Counted from the first letter of the stretch, positions 18,330 to 27,619 are shown. The stretch is 64,000 nucleotides of DNA from Elusimicrobia bacterium CG_4_9_14_3_um_filter_62_55 (GCA_002790095.1 PFUL01000116.1:1-64000); one strand, 5' to 3'. Numbers and translations are program-made. Notes: a model not told the origin generated them from the sequence alone.

Positions 18330-19309
18330 CCGCCGATGGCGTTCATCGCGCGGTCGGGGCGCTTGAACGCGGGACTGGCCACAAGGTGTCCCGGCCCTTT
18401 CAATCGAACCGCCGACCCCATCAACGCGGCGAGTTCCTCGTCGCTCGCGCCGGAGCGGAGCGGGCCGCGCAGGTCGCGCGCCTCGGTCGCGAACAAACAG
18501 GTGCGAAATCCGCCGTCGGCGGTAAGCCGGATGCGGTCGCAATCCCCGCAAAACGCGCGCGTCACCGACGCGATCACCCCGACTTCCCCCCGTCCGTCAC
18601 GGTAGGCAAAACGCTCGCAGGTTTCGCCGGGTTCGCGAACGCCCGGTTCCAGCGGATAGTCCTTCGCGATGCGGGAAACGATCTCTTCCGCCGGAACCAG
18701 CATGTCCCGGCTCCAAATGCGGTCTCCCTCGAGCGGCATGAACTCGATAAAGCGCAGCGACAATCCCTCGTCGCGAGCCCATCCGGCGAGCTGCGAGATC
18801 TCCGCGTCGTTGACGCCGCGCATCGCGACCGCGTTGATCTTAAGCGCCGGACCGGAGAACCCCGCCGCTCGGGCCGCCTCGATCCCGGCGAGCGTGCCGT
18901 CGCGGGAATCCCTTCGGGTCAACGCCCGAGCGCGATCCCGGTCCAGGGAATCGAGGCTCACCGTCACGCGGTCGAGCCCCGCGTCGCGCAAGGCCGCGGC
19001 GAATTCGGGAAGAAGCAGTCCGTTGGTCGTCATCGCGATCGAACGCGCTCCCGGGATGGACCGCAGTATGACGATGAACTCCGGGAGCCCGCGCCGCAGC
19101 AAAGGCTCTCCTCCCGTGATTCGAAAGCGCTCGACTCCCGCCTTCGCGGCGACGCGCGCGACGCGCGCGAGTTCCTCGAAAGTCAGGAGACCGCTTTTCG
19201 GAAGCCACTCGGGCTGCGCGGGCATGCAGTAGACGCAGCGCAGATTGCACCGGTCCGTGACGGAAATCCTCAACTTTCGGGCTCGGCGCCCGAATCCGTC
19301 TTTCCACAT
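18326..19309 (-). CDS. moaA: GTP 3',8-cyclase of molybdenum-cofactor synthesis
   Basis: MoaA is a radical-SAM enzyme catalysing the first step of molybdopterin synthesis. The radical-SAM cluster is 'CNLRCVYC' near residue 22. 'ITGGEPLLR' is the SAM-binding strand. The C-terminal cluster uses 'FCGDCDRIRL' with a further Cys in 'RTCLF'. The chain ends in the Gly-Gly tail 'MNAIGG', needed for activity in the family. At 327 residues it has normal length. It is the last gene of a three-gene operon, 12 bases after the spermidine-synthase-like gene. No other moa genes are in the window. Confidence 0.95.
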   Translation of the reverse strand: MWKDGFGRRARKLRISVTDRCNLRCVYCMPAQPEWLPKSGLLTFEELARVARVAAKAGVERFRITGGEPLLRRGLPEFIVILRSIPGARSIAMTTNGLLLPEFAAALRDAGLDRVTVSLDSLDRDRARALTRRDSRDGTLAGIEAARAAGFSGPALKINAVAMRGVNDAEISQLAGWARDEGLSLRFIEFMPLEGDRIWSRDMLVPAEEIVSRIAKDYPLEPGVREPGETCERFAYRDGRGEVGVIASVTRAFCGDCDRIRLTADGGFRTCLFATEARDLRGPLRSGASDEELAALMGSAVRLKGPGHLVASPAFKRPDRAMNAIGG

Positions 19310-19321
19310 AGGATTAGTATA

Positions 19322-21850
19322 TCAACCGCGGCGGGGTCCGAGCAGCGCGCGGATCTGTTTCGCCTTCTCCGGAAGGCCCCGCTGATCGGCCGCCTCGGCG
19401 AATTTCACCAGCATCTCGCGCACTTTCTCGTCATTCGGGTAATGGCGGGCCCACTCCAAAAGGACCTTGCCGGCGAACGCGGATTTAAAGGTCCAATGGA
19501 ACTGAAACAGGACGTCGAAATCCTCGGGGGTCAATTCACCGGTATGCGCCAGCCAACGGGTCAGCAGCAGCCGCCGGTTCGGGTCCGGTTCCATACGGGA
19601 GTCGTTGCGATCGAGAAGCTCCGAGCGCCCTCCGAGAAACACCCCTTTCGGCGCCGCGTATTCCAGCAGCGGAAACCCGTCCTCGTTGATCGGCCCCGGC
19701 CAACCGGCGATTCCCCGCGCATGAGCATCGTCGTAGGCGTGCAGCGCGAAGAACGACGCCGGGGTAGAGATCAAGGCGCCGGCCAAGGATCGCCGCACCG
19801 CCGGCGCCCGCATCCGGGCGGCCGCGGCGTCAAGGTCGACTTCCACGCCGCCCTCGCCGGCGACGATCAGGATGTCCCGTCCCAGCGTCCAGACCTGGAC
19901 GTCGGGAAAAACCACCGCGACCGTTCGGATCACGAGGCGAAGCATGTCATCGGTCATAAAGTAGGTGTGCAGCCACTGGACGAACAGACCCCGCTTGTTG
20001 AGGCGGCTGCGCGCCATCTCAAAAAATTCGCGCGTATACAAATCGGAGATGCCCGCCATCCACGGATTGGAGGGTTCGCTGACGATGACGTCATATCGCT
20101 TTTCCTCGCGGGCCAGCAGAAGGCGGCCGTCGGTCACGCGCAGATTCAGGCGCGGATTTCGCAGCACGCCGCCGTTCGCCTTTTCAAACAACGCCGCCCC
20201 CTCCACGACTCCCCGCGAAATTTCGGCGACCGTCACCTGATCGACCGGATGCGTCAACGCCGCCGCGGCGCTGACCCCGCTGCCCAAACCGATGACCAAC
20301 ACCTGTTTGGCCTCGGGCCTAAGCAGCAACGGCGTCTGCGCGAGCATGATCTGCGTCGTCATGTCGAGCCCGTCGGTGGCATCCACCTTGCCGTTCACGC
20401 GCAATTGCAAAATCTCCCACCCGTGCGTCACGGCGACGGTCGCGTTGGCGCCGTCGCGGTAATAGAGGATTTTCGCCTCCTGCTTCTGCTCCGCGAACTC
20501 GGCGCGCGTAAGAGCGGGCGCGTTGAGCCGATGCAGATAGGAGCCGGAAATCAATTCCCCCCGATCCCACGGACCCCCGAAAACCGCGAACAGCGTCCCG
20601 GCGACGAGCGCCGCGCCGCCCCATCGCGCGGCCCGGCGCTCAGCCAGTGCGGCGAAGAGCGCGAAGCCCGCCGTTAAATTGAGCGCGGCCGCCGCAGAGA
20701 GCAGACCCCGCAATCCCAAAAGGGGCATCAACACGAGTCCCGCGGTGAGCGCTCCGATCACATTGCCCAGCGTGTTGAGTCCGAAAACGCGGCCGATTCC
20801 CGCGCCGATCTTTTCCCCCCGGCTGTCCGCCGCCGCCGCGACCGGAAGTCCCGCCCCGAGAAGCGCCGCGGGGACCAACATCACGGCGAAGCAGAAGGCG
20901 CACTTTCCGGCCTCATAGAGGAAAAAAGCCTCGGGAACGCGAGGGACCTGAGCCGCCCACCAATGAAAGAGGAACGCGAGCTTCGGATAGAACGGAGTCC
21001 CCGCGAGAACCGCGATGCCCAACGCCGATTGAAGCGCCGCGAACACGAATACCGGCTTCCGGATCCGGCCGATCCAACGGCGCATCACCGCCGCGCCCAA
21101 CGCGATCCCCGCGACGAAGGACGCGAGCATCACCGTGAACGAATAGGTCGACGCTCCCAGCACCAGCGCTAAAAGTCGGATCCAGCCTATTTCGTAGCAC
21201 AGCGCGGCGAACCCGGAAAGAAACGCCGCCGCAAGAAGCGCCGTCCGCACCCGGCCCGTCGTCGGCGGGAACCCCGGGGCGCGATCCGCGGCAAAAGTCG
21301 CGCCGGCGGTCGGGCCCCATCGGGACAGCGCCAACGCGCCGAGACCCACGCCGACGTTGATGATCGCCGCCACGGAAGAACTCAGCGCCAATCCCAAATT
21401 CGCAATCGCCCAGAAGCCGGCGAAGACGACGCCGAACGCGGCGCCGACGCTGTTGATCCCGTAGAAACCGGAAAGCCCTTCTCCGGAATCAGCCCCCCGC
21501 ACGGCCGCCGCGCGAACCAAAGCGGGAAGCGTCCCCCCCATCAAGGCCGTGGGGATCAAAAGGAACACCGGAGCGAACCAAGCGGACGCGCTCGCGAACA
21601 CGCGCGGCGCGAGGACGCCGCATAATCCGATGCCGATTTCCAAACGGCCGTAAAAATCGAGAGGATCGTCGACCCGGTCGGAAATCGGGCCCAGCCCGGC
21701 GTAGCCGGCCGCCATCCCGCCGAGGAAGGACGCGAGTACGGCGGCGTGCGCGACGGCGGTGTTCCCGAATAAAACCGCGAGGTCCTCCGCCCATACGACC
21801 TCGTAGATCAGACCCGAGAAACCCGAGAAGAAAACAAGCAGGCGCAGCAT
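19322..21850 (-). CDS. Polytopic membrane protein with C-terminal spermidine-synthase-like domain
   Basis: The 842-residue protein begins with two blocks of membrane helices (about residues 1-200 and 225-425). It continues with a Rossmann methyltransferase-fold domain related to spermidine synthase: 'VLVIGLGSGVSAAAAL' binds the nucleotide cofactor, 'VTVAEISRGVVEGA' is the acidic strand, and 'YDVIVSEPSNPWMAGISDLY' matches the active-site strand of fused MFS/spermidine-synthase proteins. The canonical Asp of spermidine synthase at this strand is Glu ('SEPSNP'), so aminopropyl transfer is uncertain. A C-terminal helical tail may be TPR-like. It lies 10 bases after an alpha/beta hydrolase gene and directly before moaA. 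Confidence 0.8.
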   Translation of the reverse strand: MLRLLVFFSGFSGLIYEVVWAEDLAVLFGNTAVAHAAVLASFLGGMAAGYAGLGPISDRVDDPLDFYGRLEIGIGLCGVLAPRVFASASAWFAPVFLLIPTALMGGTLPALVRAAAVRGADSGEGLSGFYGINSVGAAFGVVFAGFWAIANLGLALSSSVAAIINVGVGLGALALSRWGPTAGATFAADRAPGFPPTTGRVRTALLAAAFLSGFAALCYEIGWIRLLALVLGASTYSFTVMLASFVAGIALGAAVMRRWIGRIRKPVFVFAALQSALGIAVLAGTPFYPKLAFLFHWWAAQVPRVPEAFFLYEAGKCAFCFAVMLVPAALLGAGLPVAAAADSRGEKIGAGIGRVFGLNTLGNVIGALTAGLVLMPLLGLRGLLSAAAALNLTAGFALFAALAERRAARWGGAALVAGTLFAVFGGPWDRGELISGSYLHRLNAPALTRAEFAEQKQEAKILYYRDGANATVAVTHGWEILQLRVNGKVDATDGLDMTTQIMLAQTPLLLRPEAKQVLVIGLGSGVSAAAALTHPVDQVTVAEISRGVVEGAALFEKANGGVLRNPRLNLRVTDGRLLLAREEKRYDVIVSEPSNPWMAGISDLYTREFFEMARSRLNKRGLFVQWLHTYFMTDDMLRLVIRTVAVVFPDVQVWTLGRDILIVAGEGGVEVDLDAAAARMRAPAVRRSLAGALISTPASFFALHAYDDAHARGIAGWPGPINEDGFPLLEYAAPKGVFLGGRSELLDRNDSRMEPDPNRRLLLTRWLAHTGELTPEDFDVLFQFHWTFKSAFAGKVLLEWARHYPNDEKVREMLVKFAEAADQRGLPEKAKQIRALLGPRRG

Positions 21851-21860
21851 GAAGGGGAAG

Positions 21861-22607
21861 CTATCCGCGTCGGGATGAGAGCGTCTTCGCGAACCAGTCC
21901 GCGGCGCGTTTCGACAACCAGGCGCGGCGGTCCAAATAGGCGTGGCCCGCCCCGCGCGCGAGAATCAAACGACCGCGCGCGCCGGCCGCCGCGCGGATGC
22001 CCCGGGAGACGGCATCGGGAATCACCTCATCGGCGGTACCGTGTACGAGCAGAATCTTCGCGTGGGAACGCGCCACCGCCGCCGCCGGGTCGAACCGGCG
22101 CACCGCCGCGCGAAAATCCCCGATCAGCGCCGTGGGGGACTTCACCCGAAGCGGAGCGCAGTGGGAGCGGATGAAAGGAGAGTTGGAAGGCACGATCATT
22201 TCCGGCCCTCCGACCGGAGAAACCGCCATCGCGGTTTTGATCGAGGGCGCCTCACCGAGCAAATTCAGCGCGGTCCAGCCTCCCATCGAAAAACCGAATA
22301 CGCCCAGGCGGTTCCTGTCGACGCCGCGGCGGCGCGCGAGATAGCGCAGCGCGGCCTTAGCCTGGGATATCAGAGTGGAAAACCGGTAGAAGCCCTCGCT
22401 GCCCCAAGCGCCTTGAAAGCAGAGGCGAAACGACGCGACGCCCTCGGCCAATAAGGCGCGCTGGACATCGACGTTCTGCTCCGAGCCGGGAAACCCGTGA
22501 AGCATCAGCACGGCGGGAACGGCACGGCGCACGACGGGGGTCGCGAAAACCCCGACCATCTTGACTCCCTCCATGCGGAAGGTTTCTCCGGCGCTGCGAA
22601 ACTTCAT
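21861..22607 (-). CDS. Alpha/beta hydrolase (dienelactone hydrolase/prolyl-oligopeptidase-like)
   Basis: The 248-residue protein has the complete triad layout: oxyanion strand 'VLMLHGFPGSEQN' (about residues 33-45), nucleophile elbow 'GFSMGGWTA', Asp in 'HGTADEVIP' and His in 'GAGHAYLD'. Substrate is unknown; the cap region is short, as in soluble esterases and acyl-hydrolases. It is the first gene of the hydrolase/spermidine-synthase-like/moaA operon and is transcribed away from the sigma-factor operon across a 140-base divergent region. Confidence 0.85.
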   Translation of the reverse strand: MKFRSAGETFRMEGVKMVGVFATPVVRRAVPAVLMLHGFPGSEQNVDVQRALLAEGVASFRLCFQGAWGSEGFYRFSTLISQAKAALRYLARRRGVDRNRLGVFGFSMGGWTALNLLGEAPSIKTAMAVSPVGGPEMIVPSNSPFIRSHCAPLRVKSPTALIGDFRAAVRRFDPAAAVARSHAKILLVHGTADEVIPDAVSRGIRAAAGARGRLILARGAGHAYLDRRAWLSKRAADWFAKTLSSRRG

Positions 22608-22747
22608 TCCCTGATTGTGCCTAAAAAACCCCTTGAATTAAAAGGGAAATTTGATTGAAATAGACAGTGGCCCCCCGGCGTATTGAAGGGGAGAGGCTCC
22701 GCATCGGGACCGGGATCCGATCGGCCTTCGGCCACAGGACGACAGCG

Positions 22748-23287
22748 GTGATCGACGCCAAAGAAATCGTGGAACGCTACACGCCGTACGCGTACACGAT
22801 GGCGTATCGGTTGACCGGGAATCAGGCCGAGGCCTGGGACTTGACCCAAAACGCGATGCTTCGCGTGATGCGCAGCTTCTCGACCTATGACCCTAAATAC
22901 AAAGTCGAACAATGGCTCTACCGCATCATCCAGAATCTTTTCATCGACCGCAAGCGGCAGGTCAAACGCAAACAGGAAACCGCCCTCGAAAGAGATTCCC
23001 GCGAGGAAGGCGCGCGCCTGTCTCCGGCCGACACCCTCATCGACGGAGCCCCGACGCCCGAGCAGAGCGCGGAGAGCGGCGATCGCGGACGGGCCGTGCG
23101 CGACGCGCTCGACGAATTGCCGGAAGAAATGAAAATGGCGATCATTTTGGTGGATATTGAGGGCTTTTCATACGAGGACGCCGCGCGCGTTCTCGAAGTC
23201 CCTGCGTCGACGCTCGGCGTCCGGGTTTTCCGTGCGCGCAAGCTTTTAAAAGAACGGCTCCGCCCGTTCATGGAGGGAGTCTCATGA
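22748..23287 (+). CDS. ECF-type RNA polymerase sigma factor
   Basis: The 179-residue sigma factor has region 2 in residues 5-80 ('YAYTMAYRLTGNQAEAWDLT', 'QWLYRIIQNLFIDRKRQ') and region 4 in about 115-175 ('ALDELPEEMKMAIILVDIEG', 'VLEVPASTLGVRVFRARKLL'). I prefer GTG 22748 to the track's 22667: it leaves the normal short ECF N-terminus and has AGGA upstream. A weak promoter, TTGAAT-N17-TGAAAT at 22633-22661, would start transcription near 22668, after the track's start. The stop overlaps the anti-sigma gene by ATGA, the usual sign of a sigma/anti-sigma pair. Confidence 0.9.
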   Translation: MIDAKEIVERYTPYAYTMAYRLTGNQAEAWDLTQNAMLRVMRSFSTYDPKYKVEQWLYRIIQNLFIDRKRQVKRKQETALERDSREEGARLSPADTLIDGAPTPEQSAESGDRGRAVRDALDELPEEMKMAIILVDIEGFSYEDAARVLEVPASTLGVRVFRARKLLKERLRPFMEGVS

Positions 23288-23652
23288 GCGTGTTTCGCTG
23301 CTGGAGCGTGAGGAACGTGCTGGACCTCTTCATCGACCATCGCCTGACGAGCGACGCGGATCATTGGGTGGCGGAACATCTTCAGGACTGCGCCGCCTGC
23401 CGCGCCCAAGCCGAGGCTCTCTCTCCCGTGCCCGAGCTGAAAGCCTCTGCGGCACAGTTGCCCGCCGGACTGCAGGAATCCATTTTGGAGGCGTTCGAGC
23501 GCGGGGAAAGCGAACGCGGCGGGCTTCCCCGCCTCCAACCGGCCCAGGCTCTTGCGCTCGTCTATTGTCTCGCCCTCGCCGGCCTGCACGCGGCCAAACA
23601 GCCGCCCTCTCAGGCGAACGCGCCCGCCGCGCTGGAGGACGTATCCCGATGA
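23284..23652 (+). CDS. Zinc-finger anti-sigma factor
   Basis: The 122-residue protein has the ZAS motif H-x3-C-x2-C in 'HLQDCAACRAQ' (about residues 37-47), with a possible fourth ligand, Cys6. A short hydrophobic segment near residues 85-100 ('ALALVYCLALAGLHAA') may anchor it in the inner membrane. Such proteins hold their ECF sigma factor inactive until a redox or envelope signal releases it. It overlaps the sigma gene upstream and the membrane/TPR gene downstream by ATGA in both cases, which ties all three to one response. Confidence 0.82.
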   Translation: MSVFRCWSVRNVLDLFIDHRLTSDADHWVAEHLQDCAACRAQAEALSPVPELKASAAQLPAGLQESILEAFERGESERGGLPRLQPAQALALVYCLALAGLHAAKQPPSQANAPAALEDVSR

Positions 23653-25454
23653 ACCTTCGCTTCGCCGCCCTCCTCGACCACGCCGGCAAGGCCGTCCTCA
23701 TCGCCGCGGCGTTTCTACTGCCGATCGCGTTCTACCTTGAAACCTTCGACCCGGCACTCGTGAAAGACGTCACGCTCTCGAGCGCCGCAGTGCTCGCCGC
23801 AGCCGCGTGGATCGCCTTGCAGATCGAAACCGGCCGCGTGGAGATTCCGGTGTCCCGCGCTCCGCTGGCGGCCCTCACGGCAGCCGCCGTCGTTTGGGCC
23901 CTGTTTTCCTACGCCGCCGGCGACCCGGCCGGCGCCCCCTGTCTTTCGGCCACCCGCTCGGTGTCCTTTTTGCTACTTTTCGGAGCGGTTCTGCTCGGAC
24001 CCGCCTCGGTCTCGTTCGCGGACGCGTTGACCGGCGCGCTTTGCGCCGCCGGCGCGCTCGGCGCATTCGCCGATTTTCTCCCTGCCTTGGGCGCCGCGCA
24101 CCGCTCGCAATGGGCGGTGCTCGCCGCCGCGTCCGTCCCGCTCGCTCTGGCCCGCTGGGCCGATCCGGAGTCCTCGACGGTGAAACGGGGCGCGTTCGCC
24201 GCCTGCGCGGTCGGCTCGCTGTGGACGGTCTGCCGCAGCGGCGAACCCGACGCGCTCGCCGCGCTCGCGGCCGGCGGGTTCGCGCTCGCGGCGACCGCCG
24301 CATCGATGCTTCCCGATCCCCGCATCCGTGTCGCGGGGCTCGCGGCGTTCGCGGCCGCTCCGGCCGCCCTCTGGGCGTTTTTGTCGAACCCGGCGCCCGA
24401 CGACGCCGCGCTGCTCGCCTGGTGGACGCGCGGCCAATCCGCACGAGAGGCGGCCGTCGCCGCGTGGAACGTCCGCCCCTGGACCGGCTCCGGACTTGCG
24501 ACGGTCGCGGACGCGGCCGGCGGAGAACCGTTTACGACCGCAGCGGAAACCGGAGGATTCGGTCTGGCGCTGTGGGGGCTGCTGACCGCCGCCGTGCTGA
24601 TTCTCTCCTGGCGGGAAATCCGACGCCGCGCCGACGCGGGCGAATACCGCGCCGCCGGACTGATCGCTGGGCAGCGTTCGGCGTTCGCCGCGCTGATCAC
24701 CGCGGGGCTACTCGGCGGAGCGACGCGTGCGCCCGCCGCGGGCGCCGCGTTTTGGCTTCTCGCGGCGTCGGTCGTCGGACTCTCGACCGAACGCGGCGCC
24801 GCGCGCGTATTCGTCTTTCCGATTCCCGCGCCGGCGGCGCTGCGCCGAGTCCTGCTACTGCCGCTCACCGCGGCCGTCGCGCTGTTTTTTTCCTGGAATG
24901 CAGGACAATGGCAGTCGGACCTGTCGCTGAACCGGGGCGTCTTCCAATACCGCCGGGGCGAGAAAGAGGCGGCGCTGCTGCATTTGGCGCAGGTCTTTGA
25001 CAGCTACCGGGAATCCGCGCGAGCGCGGTTTCTCTCCGGCGAGATTCATCGCGGCGACGGCGCCCCGGAAGCGGCTCTTGCGTTTTACAAGGAGGCGCAG
25101 CGCCTCGATTCCAAGCATCCGAAGGCGGGCGAGCGCGCCGGGCTGATGCTTGCCAAGCTCGGACGCTACGTGGAAGCTGAAACGGAATTGACGGCCTTTC
25201 TCGCGACCCGGCCCGACGCCGCGAACGCCTACGAAATCCTGATCGACGTCGAGCAAAATCTCGGACGCGAGGAACTCGCCCGCGACGCGGCGCTGCAGCT
25301 CGTGCGCCTCGACCCAGACCAGTCGCGCTACTGGCGCCTCCTGGCAGAGCAGTATCACGGCCTGCACCGCACGCTGACCGCGCGGCGCCTGTTCGACAAG
25401 GCGTCTCAGGTCGGCGAACTCGCCAAGCTCCAGACGAAAACGCCCCGCGGCTGA
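23649..25454 (+). CDS. O-antigen ligase/polymerase-like membrane protein with C-terminal TPRs
   Basis: The 601-residue protein starts at ATG 23649, overlapping the anti-sigma stop (ATGA); the longer track ORF is read through the anti-sigma gene. About ten hydrophobic helices span residues 10-420. 'RPWTGSGLATVADAAGG...' followed by 'ETGGFGLALWGLL' resembles the Wzy_C/O-antigen ligase signature, but the usual His is not evident. The periplasmic-side C-terminus (about 430-600) holds TPR units such as 'NRGVFQYRRGEKEAALLHLA' and 'ARFLSGEIHRGDGAPEAAL'. A role in surface-glycan or glycoprotein assembly under the ECF factor is inferred. Confidence 0.68.
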   Translation: MNLRFAALLDHAGKAVLIAAAFLLPIAFYLETFDPALVKDVTLSSAAVLAAAAWIALQIETGRVEIPVSRAPLAALTAAAVVWALFSYAAGDPAGAPCLSATRSVSFLLLFGAVLLGPASVSFADALTGALCAAGALGAFADFLPALGAAHRSQWAVLAAASVPLALARWADPESSTVKRGAFAACAVGSLWTVCRSGEPDALAALAAGGFALAATAASMLPDPRIRVAGLAAFAAAPAALWAFLSNPAPDDAALLAWWTRGQSAREAAVAAWNVRPWTGSGLATVADAAGGEPFTTAAETGGFGLALWGLLTAAVLILSWREIRRRADAGEYRAAGLIAGQRSAFAALITAGLLGGATRAPAAGAAFWLLAASVVGLSTERGAARVFVFPIPAPAALRRVLLLPLTAAVALFFSWNAGQWQSDLSLNRGVFQYRRGEKEAALLHLAQVFDSYRESARARFLSGEIHRGDGAPEAALAFYKEAQRLDSKHPKAGERAGLMLAKLGRYVEAETELTAFLATRPDAANAYEILIDVEQNLGREELARDAALQLVRLDPDQSRYWRLLAEQYHGLHRTLTARRLFDKASQVGELAKLQTKTPRG

Positions 25455-25527
25455 TCCCCGCTGAAATAAGCGGGACGCTTCCTTCGTAGGGATGTTGAGG
25501 CCGGACACCGGCCCTTACGGAGGAACA

Positions 25528-26658
25528 ATGAAACTGTCAAACGGCATCTGGATCACCCTCGGCACGCTTACGACGGCCTCGCTTCTCGGCATCGGCCTCA
25601 CGACGCCGATTCTCGATACGATGAGACCCGACCCGGATCAATTCCTGGGCTGGGCGCGCGAAGTGGAGCCGCCGCTGATGAACACGCCGCAGTCCGCGGA
25701 CGAGCACGTGCAGACCTTGCTCCCGACGTTGTTCGTCGAGGAGCCGGAGGCCCGCAAGGCCGCGATCGAGGCGCTTCAGGTCGCTTTCGCCTACGGCGGC
25801 GAAGACGAGATCTCCGCGGAAACCCGCGAAGAGGCGGCCGGCGCGCTGATCGAGGCGTACGCGGAAACCGACGCCGAAACCACCGAAGGGCTGGCCGAGC
25901 GCAAGCGCGTGCTGGACATGCTGATCACGCAAATCGGCGGTGAGACGGCACGGGCGTTTACGGCGCAGATCGTGGCCTCCGCGTCGGAGCCGGGCGTGCG
26001 CGGCGCGGCGCTGGCCGCGCTGGCGGACAAGAATTCCTTCCGCGACACGACGGTGGACGCGCTGGCGCTGGAGGCGATGAAGGACGCGGCGGTCCCGGAT
26101 GCGGTCCGTCCGAAACTGCTGCGCCGGATCAAAGGGCGGAAGGCGGAGAAGGAACTGATCGAGCTGCTGGAGAAGGATCTCGACGACGCGGGTCTGAGAC
26201 AAACGGCCGTGGAGATTCAAAACCTCCATAAGCCGGAATTGCTCGGCGCGGTGATCTCGCGGCTCGATCAGCGCGGCCTGCTCGCGAACCCGAAAACCAT
26301 GCCGTGGTTCAGTCGGAAACTGCTCTCCGAGCACATCCGAAGCGTCGACGAACCGGGGCTCGTCAAGGCGCTGAAAGTGGTCTGGATGCGCCCGTCGCTG
26401 ACCAAGGGCACCTTCTCGGCCGCGCAGGCTCGGCTCGAATCGGCGGACCCGGCGATCCGGCGCATGATCGCGAGGCTGGTCCCCGACGCGGTGAAGTACG
26501 AGGGCATCGACGCGGAGGCCGGGGCGCAGATGCTCAGCGCGCGGCTGCTGATCGAACAGGATCCGGCGGTAAAGGGACAGATCGAGGGCAGCCTCGGCGA
26601 GGTCCGCAAGGCGCTCGAAGCCCCCTCGGCGGCGCCCGCGGCGATCCCCGTCGAATAG
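25528..26658 (+). CDS. Membrane-anchored HEAT-like repeat protein
   Basis: The start, ATG 25528, has GGAGG upstream. The 376-residue protein has one N-terminal membrane helix (residues 7-30) and an otherwise soluble helical body. Units such as 'EPGVRGAALAALADKN' and 'ADPAIRRMIARLVPDAV' are HEAT-like in length and pattern. I recognise no enzyme motif. It follows the sigma/anti-sigma/TPR operon after 73 bases and ends at a strong terminator, so it is probably part of the same transcription unit. It may be a scaffold on the cytoplasmic-membrane surface. Confidence 0.6.
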   Translation: MKLSNGIWITLGTLTTASLLGIGLTTPILDTMRPDPDQFLGWAREVEPPLMNTPQSADEHVQTLLPTLFVEEPEARKAAIEALQVAFAYGGEDEISAETREEAAGALIEAYAETDAETTEGLAERKRVLDMLITQIGGETARAFTAQIVASASEPGVRGAALAALADKNSFRDTTVDALALEAMKDAAVPDAVRPKLLRRIKGRKAEKELIELLEKDLDDAGLRQTAVEIQNLHKPELLGAVISRLDQRGLLANPKTMPWFSRKLLSEHIRSVDEPGLVKALKVVWMRPSLTKGTFSAAQARLESADPAIRRMIARLVPDAVKYEGIDAEAGAQMLSARLLIEQDPAVKGQIEGSLGEVRKALEAPSAAPAAIPVE

Positions 26659-26670
26659 GAGGATGAATCG

Positions 26671-26706
26671 AAGCCCCGGCGCTCCCGGCGCCGGGGCTTC
26701 CTTTTA
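26671..26706 (+). terminator. Intrinsic terminator of the ECF-sigma operon
   Basis: A perfect 12-bp stem AAGCCCCGGCGC/GCGCCGGGGCTT with a five-base loop is followed by CCTTTTATCC. It lies between two convergent genes. Confidence 0.88.
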
Positions 26707-27099
26707 TCCTTCCTCCGTCTCGATCTCGAATTCGGGCGGCTTGGCCAAGTGCTTTTTAACCGTGCAGAGGTTGGCCGTTGAAATGACGCTCTCGCGATAC
26801 TTCTCGGGGAAGCCCTTCGGGAGATGAATCTTAAGAGAAACCTTCGAAACCCGATGCTCGGCGTCGTCCCAATGGGCAGTCTGGGTGATCGAAAGCCCCT
26901 CGGTCGGCAACTCGCGTTTTTTGCAGAAACTCAGCACGAAGATGCCGGCGCAGGTGCCGAGTGAGGCCAAAAACAGCTCGAACGGCGCGGGCGCCGAGCC
27001 GTCTCCCCCCGCCTCCTTGGGCTGATCGGTCATCACGGTTTGTCCGTTAAACGACGCGGCGACCTTTTTCCCTCCAGGAAAGGTGATTTTCATTTCCAT
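26704..27099 (-). CDS. OsmC/Ohr-family protein
   Basis: The 131-residue protein has the two conserved OsmC-family cysteines, in 'LGTCAGIFVLSFC' and 'ANLCTVKKH', which reduce organic peroxides in characterised members. The central helix 'PFELFLASLGTCAG' is the family signature. AGGAG precedes the start by seven bases. The gene stands alone, convergent with the HEAT-protein gene and divergent from the VOC gene. It may equally belong to the uncharacterised YhfA-like branch, so peroxidase activity is probable but not certain. Confidence 0.88.
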   Translation of the reverse strand: MEMKITFPGGKKVAASFNGQTVMTDQPKEAGGDGSAPAPFELFLASLGTCAGIFVLSFCKKRELPTEGLSITQTAHWDDAEHRVSKVSLKIHLPKGFPEKYRESVISTANLCTVKKHLAKPPEFEIETEEG

Positions 27100-27180
27100 C
27101 GCGGGTCTCCTTTTTTAGTCTTGTCTTTTAGATGCGCCGCAGCCGAAAAGGATTCATGGGGAATTGTCTATGCTTTCCCT

Positions 27181-27594
27181 ATGAAACCACGCATCAGCAT
27201 GATCACGCTCGGCGTCAACGACCTCGCCGCTTCCATCGAGTTCTACGAAAAGGGCCTCGGTTTTCCACGCATGGACTCTCCGCCGTCGGTGGCGTTTTTC
27301 ACTTTGAACGGCTCCTGGCTCGGCCTTTACGGACGCGACGCACTCGCGGAGGATGCAACGGTCTCTCCTACGGGCTCCGGCTTCGGCGCCTTCGCGCTGG
27401 CGCACAATGTGGAATCAGAGGCGGAGGTGGACGCGGTGATCGCGCAGGCCGAGGCGGCGGGCGCGACGGTGGTGAAGCGTCCGCAGAAGGTGTTCTGGGG
27501 CGGCTACAGCGGCTACTTCAAGGACCTCGACGGGCACCTCTGGGAAGTGGCGCACAACCCGCTGTTTTGGGTCGGGCCGCGGGACGAAGAGTAG
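27181..27594 (+). CDS. VOC-family (glyoxalase/bleomycin-resistance-like) protein
   Basis: The 137-residue protein has the paired beta-alpha-beta-beta-beta layout of the vicinal-oxygen-chelate fold: 'ITLGVNDLAASIEFYEKGLG' at the start and 'GYSGYFKDLDGHLWEVAHNP' at the end, with Glu of 'LWEVA' at a usual metal site. The usual N-terminal metal His is replaced ('MITLGVND'), so metal binding may be altered. ATG 27181 is the start that gives a normal N-terminus, although no strong ribosome-binding site precedes it. Substrate is unknown. Confidence 0.78.
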   Translation: MKPRISMITLGVNDLAASIEFYEKGLGFPRMDSPPSVAFFTLNGSWLGLYGRDALAEDATVSPTGSGFGAFALAHNVESEAEVDAVIAQAEAAGATVVKRPQKVFWGGYSGYFKDLDGHLWEVAHNPLFWVGPRDEE

Positions 27595-27619
27595 GCGACG
27601 CACGCCGCACTGCCTCCCC

